The position numbers and the translations under genes were made by a program. This document shows, one piece after another, positions 8,194-16,284 of a stretch of DNA of 64,000 nucleotides; positions within the stretch are counted from its first letter, which is position 1, and each line of letters starts with the position of its first letter. A model generated the notes under the pieces. The model saw only the letters and a program-made list of their open reading frames with translations. It was not told where the DNA came from and ran no database searches. Origin of the DNA: CAYHPR01 sp964358895 (GTDB lineage Archaea > Micrarchaeota > Micrarchaeia > CABMEP01); contig CAYHPR010000004.1 in the NCBI GenBank assembly GCA_964358895.1, forward strand, positions 16,814 to 80,813, read 5' to 3'.

Positions 8194-9825
8194 ATGAGTA
8201 ATGGAGTAATGCCAGAAGGCACTAATAGAGCACTTGGAAGAGATGTACAACGAATCAATATCGCTGTCGGCAGAGCCGTAGGCGAAATTGTAAGAAAAAC
8301 GCTAGGTCCAAGAGGAAGCGATGTTATGCTCGTAAGCGAAATGGGTGACATCGTAATCACAAATGATGGAGCGACTATTCTTACTGAAATGAATGCAGAG
8401 CATCCAGCAGCAAAAATCATGGTCGAAGTGGCAAAGACCCAAGATAAGGAAGTAGGTGATGGAACAACTACTTCAGTTGTTCTTGCAGGTGAATTGCTGA
8501 AAGGTTCAGAAGATTTGCTAGACAAAAATATCCACCCTTCAACAATTATCCGAGGATACAAACTGGCAGCAAGCAGATCACTTGAGACGATAAAGAAGAT
8601 CGCAAAGAAAGTAGCCGTTAGCGATACTAAGACTCTTGAAAAGATAGCCGCTGTTTCAATGGGATCTAAATCAGTTGGAGTTGGCGAATCCAAAGATAAG
8701 TTAGCTGCAATAGTTGTTGGCGCAGTTAATCAAGTTGCCGAAAAGAAAGGCGATAGGATAATTATTGATCAAGATCTCATCAAGATCGAAAAGAAATCCG
8801 GTGGCAATATCGATGACACAAGCTTAATTCAAGGTGTGTTAATCGATAAAGAAATTGTTCATCCGGCAATGCCGAAAATAGTTAAGGGTGCGAAGATTGT
8901 ACTTCTTGATACCGCACTAGAAATTGAAAAAACTGAAACGGATGCAAAAATTGAGATCACGAGACCAGATCAACTATCAGCATTCCTTGATCAAGAAGAA
9001 AAAATGATTAAGGAAATGGTTGACAAGGTTGTAGCAAGCGGTGCAACAGTCGTATTCTGTCAGAAAGGAATTGACGACGTAGCACAGCACTATTTATCTA
9101 AGAAGAAAATTGTTGCTGCAAGACGAGTCAAAAGATCGGATATGGAGAAACTCGCACGAGCAACAGGTGGACGTATCGTAACTCTACTTAACGACCTCTC
9201 AGAAAAGGATCTTGGATTTGCTGGTCAAGTTGAAGAAAGAAAGGTTGCAGGAGAATCAATGATCTTTGTTGAACAATGTAAAGATCCAAAGTCTGTAACC
9301 ATTCTCGTACGCGCATCGACTGATCACGTCGTTAACGAAGGCGAGAGAGCAATAAAGGATGGACTTGGAGCTGTATCGTCAGCAGTTGAAGAAGGACTCT
9401 ATGTATTTGGTGGAGGGTCTGTCGAAATTGAATTGGCGCATGATCTGCGTGACTTTGCAACTAAAACTGGCGGAAGAGAGCAGCTAGCAATAATCGCATT
9501 TGCTGAAGCGCTAGAAGCTATACCGAGAACGCTTGCTGAAAGCACAGGTATGGATCCAATCGATACGCTCGTATCGCTAAGAACGAAGCACAAGACAAAA
9601 GATGGCCTCGCACAGGGTGTAAATGTTTACGAAGCAAAGATCGATGACATGGAAAAAGAAGGCGTTGTTGAACCTGCAAAAGTAAAGCAGCAAGCAATTA
9701 TGTCAGCAAGTGAAGCAGTTGAAATGCTTCTAAGAATAAGCGACATGATTTCAGCCAGACCGAGACCGGCTAGCGGTGGCGGACATCCAGGAATGCCACC
9801 AGGAATGGGCGGCGGAGAATACTAA
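8194..9825 (+). CDS. thsA: Thermosome subunit (group II chaperonin)
   Basis: ATP-dependent cytosolic folding chamber subunit. The 543-residue protein has NDGATI at 57-62, the ATP-binding GDGTTT at 88-93, the apical helical protrusion region, GGGSVEIELA in the second equatorial half and a Gly/Met-rich C-terminal tail (HPGMPPGMGGG) that projects into the chamber. The start is preceded by a strong GAGGTGGGAG, and the leader is only about 12 nt by TATA position. Only one subunit gene is present here; paralogues may lie elsewhere. It converges with the exonuclease gene. Confidence 0.98.
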   Translation: MSNGVMPEGTNRALGRDVQRINIAVGRAVGEIVRKTLGPRGSDVMLVSEMGDIVITNDGATILTEMNAEHPAAKIMVEVAKTQDKEVGDGTTTSVVLAGELLKGSEDLLDKNIHPSTIIRGYKLAASRSLETIKKIAKKVAVSDTKTLEKIAAVSMGSKSVGVGESKDKLAAIVVGAVNQVAEKKGDRIIIDQDLIKIEKKSGGNIDDTSLIQGVLIDKEIVHPAMPKIVKGAKIVLLDTALEIEKTETDAKIEITRPDQLSAFLDQEEKMIKEMVDKVVASGATVVFCQKGIDDVAQHYLSKKKIVAARRVKRSDMEKLARATGGRIVTLLNDLSEKDLGFAGQVEERKVAGESMIFVEQCKDPKSVTILVRASTDHVVNEGERAIKDGLGAVSSAVEEGLYVFGGGSVEIELAHDLRDFATKTGGREQLAIIAFAEALEAIPRTLAESTGMDPIDTLVSLRTKHKTKDGLAQGVNVYEAKIDDMEKEGVVEPAKVKQQAIMSASEAVEMLLRISDMISARPRPASGGGHPGMPPGMGGGEY

Positions 9826-9833
9826 CTCGCAGG

Positions 9834-10523
9834 TTAGAATCTTCTTCGTGGTTTTCCTTTTTCTTCACCTAGCATGCCAGCGTAATAGCTGGTTACAGTT
9901 TCATCCCATAGCAATAGGCATGCTTCTCTTATGATGTCGTAAAGATTGTGATAAACAATTTTATTCAGCAGTTCTCTGTTGCCTGTTTGTTTGTACTCAT
10001 ACCAGATAGGTGGAATATCTTTTCCCATCGCCTCAATCTCGATTCCAAAATATTTGTGAGGCAACGAAACAAGTTCTTCGGCTCTTGGCCATTTTGGATC
10101 GTTCCATAATGGACGCTGACAGAATTGACACACATTTTCCTCGTTATTCTTAACCCACCTATGAACATAACACCACTTGTGACCTTCCTTCTTTGTACCA
10201 CCAGCAATCTTTTTCCAGTTGTCAAAAAGATCAATGTCGAATTTAGTGTTAAGCCATTTCTCCTCGAAAGAAGCATTGTACGCATAAAACGGCCTTGGTA
10301 AAAATTTCATGGTTTCGATTACTGACTGTTTAAATTTATCCGCCGAATCTTTGTCTGTTTTTGCTAGCTGACAGACTTTGGCAACACCTGAAGTAAAATA
10401 TCCGAATGTAAGAATATCGCCATCTTGCGGCTCAAGTGCTGAAGTTTCTAGATCAATGATAGTACCTGGAAAAAGAATAGTAAACTTCCACTCATCACAA
10501 AATCCATAGTCTGTTTCTTCCAT
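9834..10523 (-). CDS. DEDD-type 3'-5' exonuclease domain protein with zinc-knuckle-like insert
   Basis: RNase H-like fold of 229 residues. Exo I is IIDLETSALEP (D and E metal ligands), Exo II is YAYNASFEEKW, and Exo III is the YHNLYDIIREA helix. It most resembles YprB-like/RNase H-like predicted exonucleases. Between Exo I/II and Exo III is an insert with WCYVHRW and NVCQFCQRP, whose Cys and His pattern could bind zinc. It starts 19 nt after pyrH on the same strand and is probably co-transcribed. Whether it acts on DNA or RNA is not evident. Confidence 0.75.
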   Translation of the reverse strand: MEETDYGFCDEWKFTILFPGTIIDLETSALEPQDGDILTFGYFTSGVAKVCQLAKTDKDSADKFKQSVIETMKFLPRPFYAYNASFEEKWLNTKFDIDLFDNWKKIAGGTKKEGHKWCYVHRWVKNNEENVCQFCQRPLWNDPKWPRAEELVSLPHKYFGIEIEAMGKDIPPIWYEYKQTGNRELLNKIVYHNLYDIIREACLLLWDETVTSYYAGMLGEEKGKPRRRF

Positions 10524-10542
10524 TTTCCCAACATTTCAAATT

Positions 10543-11223
10543 TCAGCCGACAGTTGTTCCGATAAACTTTCTTCCATGTAGAATCTCGTCTAAATTTTCC
10601 ATGTTCTTACCGTTTGCGATGATAACTTTAAGCTTCAGCTTTTCAGCCAGCTTTGACGCAATCGGATCAAATGGAACATTTGCACCTGGATCCCATTTTG
10701 TACCGACGATCTTTCTAAATTCTTTCCAATTAATTGCCTTTATCGGTCTTGCATCTGGATACTTCTTTGGATTTTTGTTATAAACATAATCCACATTTGA
10801 CAAATTAATCAATTGAGTAACTCTGAAGTTTTTAGCAAGTAAAACTGCATCGTAATCTGTTGAAGATCCAGGTTTCCAACCAGCTGCAACCACAACTCTC
10901 TCTTTATCTTTAAGCTTTAATTTTTCAGTTGGATTATGAATGACTATCGGATGAGCTATATTCTTAAAAATAATCTTAATTAACTGAGCATTCAAACGGG
11001 TGGAATGTATGCCTATCCAATCTAGATCCTCAGATCCCAGCTTCATAACACCTGATGCAGCTTCCTGATATCGACGTGCAGTCTTCCCACCACCGCAGAT
11101 TATGATAAATCGGCTCTCTTTTATGTGGTTTAGAATAATCTCTCTGAATCGTTTAAGAAAATTTACATCAACCTTATCTGGAACAATCAGCGATCCTCCC
11201 AGCGAAATAATATAAGTGTGCAT
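10543..11223 (-). CDS. pyrH: Uridylate kinase (UMP kinase, amino-acid kinase fold)
   Basis: Phosphorylates UMP to UDP in pyrimidine nucleotide synthesis. The 226-residue sequence begins with the amino-acid-kinase glycine loop (ISLGGSLIVP), followed by ICGGGKTAR, a region reading LINLSNVDYVYNKNP, and the archaeal-type WDPGANVPFDPIASKLAEK. Length is typical for archaeal PyrH. It is upstream of, and probably co-transcribed with, the exonuclease gene. It is divergent from the small membrane protein at 11319. Confidence 0.95.
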   Translation of the reverse strand: MHTYIISLGGSLIVPDKVDVNFLKRFREIILNHIKESRFIIICGGGKTARRYQEAASGVMKLGSEDLDWIGIHSTRLNAQLIKIIFKNIAHPIVIHNPTEKLKLKDKERVVVAAGWKPGSSTDYDAVLLAKNFRVTQLINLSNVDYVYNKNPKKYPDARPIKAINWKEFRKIVGTKWDPGANVPFDPIASKLAEKLKLKVIIANGKNMENLDEILHGRKFIGTTVG

Positions 11224-11318
11224 GACTAGATTTGGATTGGGTTTTAATATAGTTTCTTCACAACTGCTGAAGTGATGGAAAAGGAATATTTAAATAGTAG
11301 TTTTGGATAGTTATAGTT

Positions 11319-11774
11319 ATGGAAATAGTCACTATGGGGAGTTACAAAGATCTTTGGAAAGAAAGAATTACGAAAGTAAACAACTGCTACAATTATTTTT
11401 CAACTAAAATGAAAACTCTAAAAAACAATCTTTATGAAAAGGAACCAAAAACTTCGAAGATTTTTCATGCGTCAGTAGCTTTTGCGAATGGTGCGATGGT
11501 AAGCACAGGTTTACTTTATTGGTTATTCAAACCTGAGAGCAGAGACTTCAACAAAGTTGCAATAACCTCTGCAGTAGTTTTTGGAATAGCGAATCTTTCA
11601 AGGAATCTCTTTATCGAGAAAGAACAGAATAAAAAAGATATGAACTCTTTTCTTAAAGGCGTTCCCTTTGGCGCAATTCCTACTTATGTATTAATTGGAC
11701 TTTCCTTAGAAAGCACAGTTGTTGGATTAACTACGGGTTTAATTTCCGTATTAATAACGAGAAAATTACACTAG
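11319..11774 (+). CDS. Small multi-pass membrane protein, unknown
   Basis: Unrecognised 151-residue protein. The first 50 residues are charged and helical. Three to four hydrophobic segments follow (about 50-67, 77-94, 108-125 and 127-146). A TATA-like ATTTAAATAG at about 11286-11295 is centred about 26 nt before the ATG at 11319, so translation is probably leaderless from that codon rather than from the internal ATG 15 nt later. It converges tightly with the next gene. Confidence 0.65.
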   Translation: MEIVTMGSYKDLWKERITKVNNCYNYFSTKMKTLKNNLYEKEPKTSKIFHASVAFANGAMVSTGLLYWLFKPESRDFNKVAITSAVVFGIANLSRNLFIEKEQNKKDMNSFLKGVPFGAIPTYVLIGLSLESTVVGLTTGLISVLITRKLH

Positions 11775-11778
11775 AATG

Positions 11779-12453
11779 TCAAGGAACAAGTCTAATGTTG
11801 CCTGCTTGAGCATTCCTTATCCTTCTAATAATTTCTTCAGCATTAGCTGTACCGATCTGTCCTTGTATCGCTCGTATAGCTTCTTCTCTTTGGTTTTGTT
11901 CTATGTTGCTTGGGTCTAACTCTGAAGTTTGCAAAGCTGTCTGGATTGCAGAGATTCTTAAAGCGCCTACCGAAATATTTTGAACTGCAGCTTCAGCAGG
12001 TGGCCGTCCAACTGGTTCATTTTCCCTGCGTTGCAGTTGTAATCCTTCGGTTTTAACTGGATGTTCTTCTTGAGTGTGAGTTCTGCTTTTGGCAACAGCC
12101 TCAGCATAAACTGGATCGTTTTTCATATGGATCTCTTCAACAGATTTATGCAAGTTATCTAGTCCATTAATTAAAATTTCTAACTTTTTGCCGTCCGTAA
12201 TTTTTTCTAATTTGCTCAACCCAGATAATTTCCCTGAAAGCTCTATCTTTTTATTCGTTATAATAGTAGTTACATTGCTCAGGGCCGGGATATTGTTAAC
12301 CTGCTTGGCAAGTTTGATGTAATCCATTGAAAGTTTAGAAATTTTTTCTAAACCTTCAGCATCAGTCTTATTAAGATCAGATTGTATTTGATTAAGCTGT
12401 TTGTATAACTCCTCGATTGATTTCGGTCCAATCATGGTTTGCGGATCTGCCAT
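11779..12453 (-). CDS. Helical/coiled-coil cytoplasmic protein, unknown
   Basis: Unrecognised 224-residue protein with no signal or membrane segment. Residues 1-115 are heptad-like helices, 115-150 a polar linker, and 150-224 a helical C-terminal part (IEQNQREEAIRAIQGQIG). A TATA-like GTATAAAAAT on this strand, at about 12474-12483, is about 27 nt before the ATG. The box lies between this gene and divergent serS and may serve both. Confidence 0.6.
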   Translation of the reverse strand: MADPQTMIGPKSIEELYKQLNQIQSDLNKTDAEGLEKISKLSMDYIKLAKQVNNIPALSNVTTIITNKKIELSGKLSGLSKLEKITDGKKLEILINGLDNLHKSVEEIHMKNDPVYAEAVAKSRTHTQEEHPVKTEGLQLQRRENEPVGRPPAEAAVQNISVGALRISAIQTALQTSELDPSNIEQNQREEAIRAIQGQIGTANAEEIIRRIRNAQAGNIRLVP

Positions 12454-12520
12454 ATATCTAATAGTTTTTCATCATTTTTATACTTTTCCATCGAATAGAA
12501 ATTAACAGAGTAGAGATAGT

Positions 12521-13807
12521 ATGTTAGACATAAAACTTATTCGAACACAACCCGAAGTTGTCAAAGAGGCGATGAAGAACAGAGGCCAGGATATCGACAT
12601 TGACACTTTTCTGAATATCGACAGAAAGAAAAGAGACTTGATGATTGAAAGCGACAAGATACGTGCAAAAAGAAACATGATTGAAAAGGATATCGCACGA
12701 ATGAAAAAAGGATTACCCTGCGAGAGTGGTTTCTGCACAAACGAGCAGCAGGCAATGGCTGCCATGAAAGATCTGTCGAAACGGATAGAAGAAAGTGAAG
12801 TTGAGTTAAAGCAGCTGGAGGAACAGACTGACCTGCTTCTCTATACGATGCCAAACATACCTCACGAAAGCGTCCCAGTTGGGAAGAAGGATGAATCGAT
12901 CGAGGTACGCAAGAATGGAACGCCTCAAAAGACTTCAAAGGATGTTAAAGCGCATTGGGAGATTGGACCTCAACTTGGGCTTATTGATTTTGAACGCGGA
13001 GTTAAGCTTGCAGGACACCGATTTACGGTGCTGTGGGACGATGCTGCAGCGCTTGAGAGAGCGCTTGTTAATTTCATGCTTGATACCGCCAAATCGCGGG
13101 GTTATCGAGAAGCATGGGTCCCTTACATAGTTAATGAGAAAACAATGACTGGAACAGGTCAGTTGCCGAAGTTTGCTGCTGAGCTTTACAATATACGCGA
13201 GGATCACGGAAACATGTGGCTAATTCCAACTGGAGAAGTACCACTGACAAACTTACACTCGGGAGAAGTACTGAAAGAAAAAGATCTACCGATTAAATAT
13301 ACTGCATACACTCCATGCTTCCGCCGCGAAGCTGGGGAATATGGCAAGGATATCAAAGGATTCTTACGCCAGCATCAATTTGACAAAGTTGAACTTGTCA
13401 AATTTGCAACACCTGAACAATCTTATGAAGAACTGGAGAAGCTGGTAACGGATGCGGAAGAAGTTTTGAAGCTTCTTGATCTTCCTTACAAAGTTGTTGA
13501 ACTGACAACTGGAGATTTAGGATTTGCATCAACTAAAACGTATGATATTGAAGTGTGGGTCCCTTCTCAGGATAAATACCGCGAAATTTCTTCTTGTTCC
13601 AATTGTGGAACCTTCCAGGCCCGCCGTGCAAATATTAAGTATTGGAAAGCTGGAAAGCCTGAATTCGTACACACTTTGAATGGATCCGGACTTGCAGTTG
13701 GCAGGACCTTGATAGCTATTTTTGAAAACTACCAACAGGACGACGGAAGTATTAAAGTTCCAGACGTGCTGACTAAGTATATGAACAAATCAGTGATAGG
13801 TCGGTAG
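12521..13807 (+). CDS. serS: Seryl-tRNA synthetase
   Basis: Class II synthetase charging tRNA-Ser and, if present, tRNA-Sec. The 428-residue standard-type enzyme has the N-terminal antiparallel tRNA-binding coiled coil (about 1-110), with a small cysteine-containing insert (GLPCESGFCTNE) at its tip. The conserved TGTGQLPKF, motif 2 (CFRREAGEYGKDIKGFLRQH) and motif 3 (NGSGLAVGRTLIAIFENYQ) follow. It is not the rare methanogen-type SerRS. The TAG stop is 2 nt before the aRF1 start, so the two form a tight operon. Confidence 0.97.
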   Translation: MLDIKLIRTQPEVVKEAMKNRGQDIDIDTFLNIDRKKRDLMIESDKIRAKRNMIEKDIARMKKGLPCESGFCTNEQQAMAAMKDLSKRIEESEVELKQLEEQTDLLLYTMPNIPHESVPVGKKDESIEVRKNGTPQKTSKDVKAHWEIGPQLGLIDFERGVKLAGHRFTVLWDDAAALERALVNFMLDTAKSRGYREAWVPYIVNEKTMTGTGQLPKFAAELYNIREDHGNMWLIPTGEVPLTNLHSGEVLKEKDLPIKYTAYTPCFRREAGEYGKDIKGFLRQHQFDKVELVKFATPEQSYEELEKLVTDAEEVLKLLDLPYKVVELTTGDLGFASTKTYDIEVWVPSQDKYREISSCSNCGTFQARRANIKYWKAGKPEFVHTLNGSGLAVGRTLIAIFENYQQDDGSIKVPDVLTKYMNKSVIGR

Positions 13808-13809
13808 CA

Positions 13810-15012
13810 ATGGTTAGCGAAGGAAAAAAGAGACGGGAACTAGCGAAGCTCTTAAGCAAACTGAAAGGATTCAGGGGTAGTGGAACTGAATTAATAACCG
13901 TGTATATACCAACAGGATATCCTTTAGCTGAAATTTCGAATAAATTGAGAAATGAATACGGACAAGCTGCCAACATCAAATCTAAATCGACAAAGAATAA
14001 TGTTCAAGCCGCGCTCGACAAGATTATTCAATACCTGAAGATTTTCAAACAGACCCCAGATAATGGATTAGCTATTTTCTGCGGAAACATATCGAAGGAC
14101 CCTGGAAGACCTAACATAGAACTATTTGCACTCTCCCCCCACCAACCTCTGCAGATTCAGATGTACAGATGCGACTCAGAATTTCAAATGGAACCGCTTC
14201 TGATGATGGGAAAGGTAAGAGAGAAGTACGGGTTAGTAACAATTGATGGAAAAGATGCAACTGTTGCAATACTTGAAGGAAATGTAACAAAGATTGTGAG
14301 GAGACTTACCACCACAGGACCTAGCAAGACTACAAAAGGGGGGAGTTCGGCAGCTCGATACCAGCGTTATGTTGAAGAGCTTATTGAAAATTATTACACT
14401 CGAGTAGGGGAAGCAATGGATGAGACATTGATGACTATCGGAATCAAAAAAGTTTTTGTTGGAGGACCTGGACCAGTTAAAGACAACTTTCTCAAAAAGA
14501 AGCCATTCAACTATCAATTTCAGATACTTGGCGTTTTTGATATTGGATACGTTGATGATTATGGAATCAGTGAACTAGCAAGAAAAACAAATGATGTAAT
14601 TGCTGAAGCAAAGGCTATGAGAGAGAAGAAATTGATTGGAGAGTTTATGAAAGAAATCGCTAAAGAAGGATTAGCAGTTTATGGGCCAAAAGAAACGATG
14701 GAAGCACTTGAAAAAGGAAGGATTGGAACGCTGCTCATGTCTGAAAAATTTATATCGAAACTTTTGAGAATTAGATGTGAAAAAGGAGATGAAGAAGACA
14801 TTATTATTGAAAGAGAAGAGGAGAAAGAAGAAATAAAATGCAGTAAAGGCCACGAAGTAGAGTTTATTGGAGAAACCGACCTTTTTGACCAGCTCTATGA
14901 TAAAGCAGAAGCAAAAGGGATTGATGTTGAAACTATTGCTTCTGACACAATGGAAGGACAGCAATTCCTGGCAGGATTCAAAGGAATCGGTGCTATTCTA
15001 AAATATAAATAA
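13810..15012 (+). CDS. prf1: Peptide chain release factor aRF1 with GGS in place of GGQ
   Basis: Archaeal class I release factor, 400 residues, normally reading all three stop codons and hydrolysing peptidyl-tRNA. The N domain has the stop-decoding NIKS at 55-58, and the M and C domains are collinear with the family. The catalytic loop, normally GGQ, reads TKGGSSAARYQR: G177-G178-S179, with the third codon AGT at 14344-14346. The flanking helix (AARYQRYVEE) is family-like, so this is not an alignment slip. Loss of the glutamine would be expected to abolish or strongly alter hydrolysis unless it is compensated. The gene follows serS by 2 nt. Either this is a lineage variant or a second release factor exists elsewhere. 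Confidence 0.93.
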   Translation: MVSEGKKRRELAKLLSKLKGFRGSGTELITVYIPTGYPLAEISNKLRNEYGQAANIKSKSTKNNVQAALDKIIQYLKIFKQTPDNGLAIFCGNISKDPGRPNIELFALSPHQPLQIQMYRCDSEFQMEPLLMMGKVREKYGLVTIDGKDATVAILEGNVTKIVRRLTTTGPSKTTKGGSSAARYQRYVEELIENYYTRVGEAMDETLMTIGIKKVFVGGPGPVKDNFLKKKPFNYQFQILGVFDIGYVDDYGISELARKTNDVIAEAKAMREKKLIGEFMKEIAKEGLAVYGPKETMEALEKGRIGTLLMSEKFISKLLRIRCEKGDEEDIIIEREEEKEEIKCSKGHEVEFIGETDLFDQLYDKAEAKGIDVETIASDTMEGQQFLAGFKGIGAILKYK

Positions 15013-15047
15013 AACCAACAGATCTACTTATGCGCCAGTTAGATTCG

Positions 15048-16136
15048 TTAGATTATTTTAGCGCTAATTATCGTCACATTCTGTAACGGCCTGTCGTCGG
15101 AATCTGTTTGCACCTTTCCTATCTTATCGACAACATCCATCCCCTCGATAACTTTGCCGAAAACAGGATGCTTGCTGTCAAGGAAATTATTATTTACCAA
15201 ATTGATAAAGAACTGGCTGCCTCCGGTGTTTGGACCTGCATTTGCCATTGCAATCGTTCCTCTGTCATTTTTATTGTTAGCAGTGAATTCGTCTTTTATT
15301 GTATAACTTGGGCCACCTGCCCCAGTTCCTGTCGGGTCTCCACCTTGAATCATGAAGCCGGACATTACACGATGGAATATTACTCCGTCGTAAAAGCCTT
15401 GGCCGACTAGTTTTGCAAAGTTTCCTGCAGTTATTGGCATATCTGATCTAAGCTCTAGAGTTATGTTACCCATATTTGTTTCAAGTAGCACTTTTGTGCT
15501 GCTACCTGTTCCCGTGGTTGTTGCATTCTTCGACATATTTTCACCTACCTGACTAGTTTGATTAACTGCTTGAATAATTGTTTGGTTATCTGATACTGTA
15601 CCAGTTTCTGCGCCGGTTGACTGCGATACTTCGAATTTACATTCCTGTTCAAATGTTTCATCAACAAACAGATATGCGACATGATCCGTGAAAATTGAAT
15701 AGGATGCGCCGTATTTAATATCGAAATAAGTCCTGTTTGCATTCTCATCTACACACTCTTTCGGCGTCTTTGTTATCGTATTATTCTGTAGGATTGGATT
15801 GCTATACGTGCACTCGCTATCGCTGACTACATAAATGTGAAGATTACTTATATTTTTTCCAAGCTTACCCCAACTGCCTGCCAAACCAGCACCACAAGCG
15901 TATAGATATCTAGCCTGATCCGCAGCTGCGCTGCTTACATTCATTACTATTCCTAACTCATTTGAAGCCTGCAGCGTTTCCGAAAACTTTTGAAGCGAAG
16001 CACCTGAAGGAGATTGGTTCTTATCTGCTGAAGGAATCTTTGAGCCTTGTGTGAAGTAAAAAGCAAGGATGAAAATGACAAATAGCCCCACTATTATGTA
16101 CATTGGTATTTCCTTAGATTGTTTGTTTTCTTGCAT
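15048..16136 (-). CDS. Membrane-anchored extracytoplasmic cyclophilin with N-terminal four-cysteine domain
   Basis: Peptidyl-prolyl cis-trans isomerase of 362 residues. Residues 11-29 form a signal anchor (MYIIVGLFVIFILAFYF). A four-Cys domain occupies about 48-170 (C81, C109, C128, C166), then an Asn/Thr-rich linker, then a complete cyclophilin domain at 215-362 with FHRVMSGFMIQGGDPTGTG and GGSQFFINLV. It probably assists folding of secreted and S-layer proteins outside the membrane. The four-Cys domain matches the C terminus of the neighbouring 699-residue protein. The next genes on this strand are also envelope proteins. Confidence 0.9.
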   Translation of the reverse strand: MQENKQSKEIPMYIIVGLFVIFILAFYFTQGSKIPSADKNQSPSGASLQKFSETLQASNELGIVMNVSSAAADQARYLYACGAGLAGSWGKLGKNISNLHIYVVSDSECTYSNPILQNNTITKTPKECVDENANRTYFDIKYGASYSIFTDHVAYLFVDETFEQECKFEVSQSTGAETGTVSDNQTIIQAVNQTSQVGENMSKNATTTGTGSSTKVLLETNMGNITLELRSDMPITAGNFAKLVGQGFYDGVIFHRVMSGFMIQGGDPTGTGAGGPSYTIKDEFTANNKNDRGTIAMANAGPNTGGSQFFINLVNNNFLDSKHPVFGKVIEGMDVVDKIGKVQTDSDDRPLQNVTIISAKII

Positions 16137-16284
16137 CTGAAACGCCTCGTATAAACATATATGTTATTGAATATTAATTGAGTATCTAGCAGGGTATCGT
16201 AGATTACTTTATGCTATAACGATTACGCTGCACAGTTTTATAAAAGTTATTCAAAGAGGGGAGATAGAAAGGTCACACATGTAT

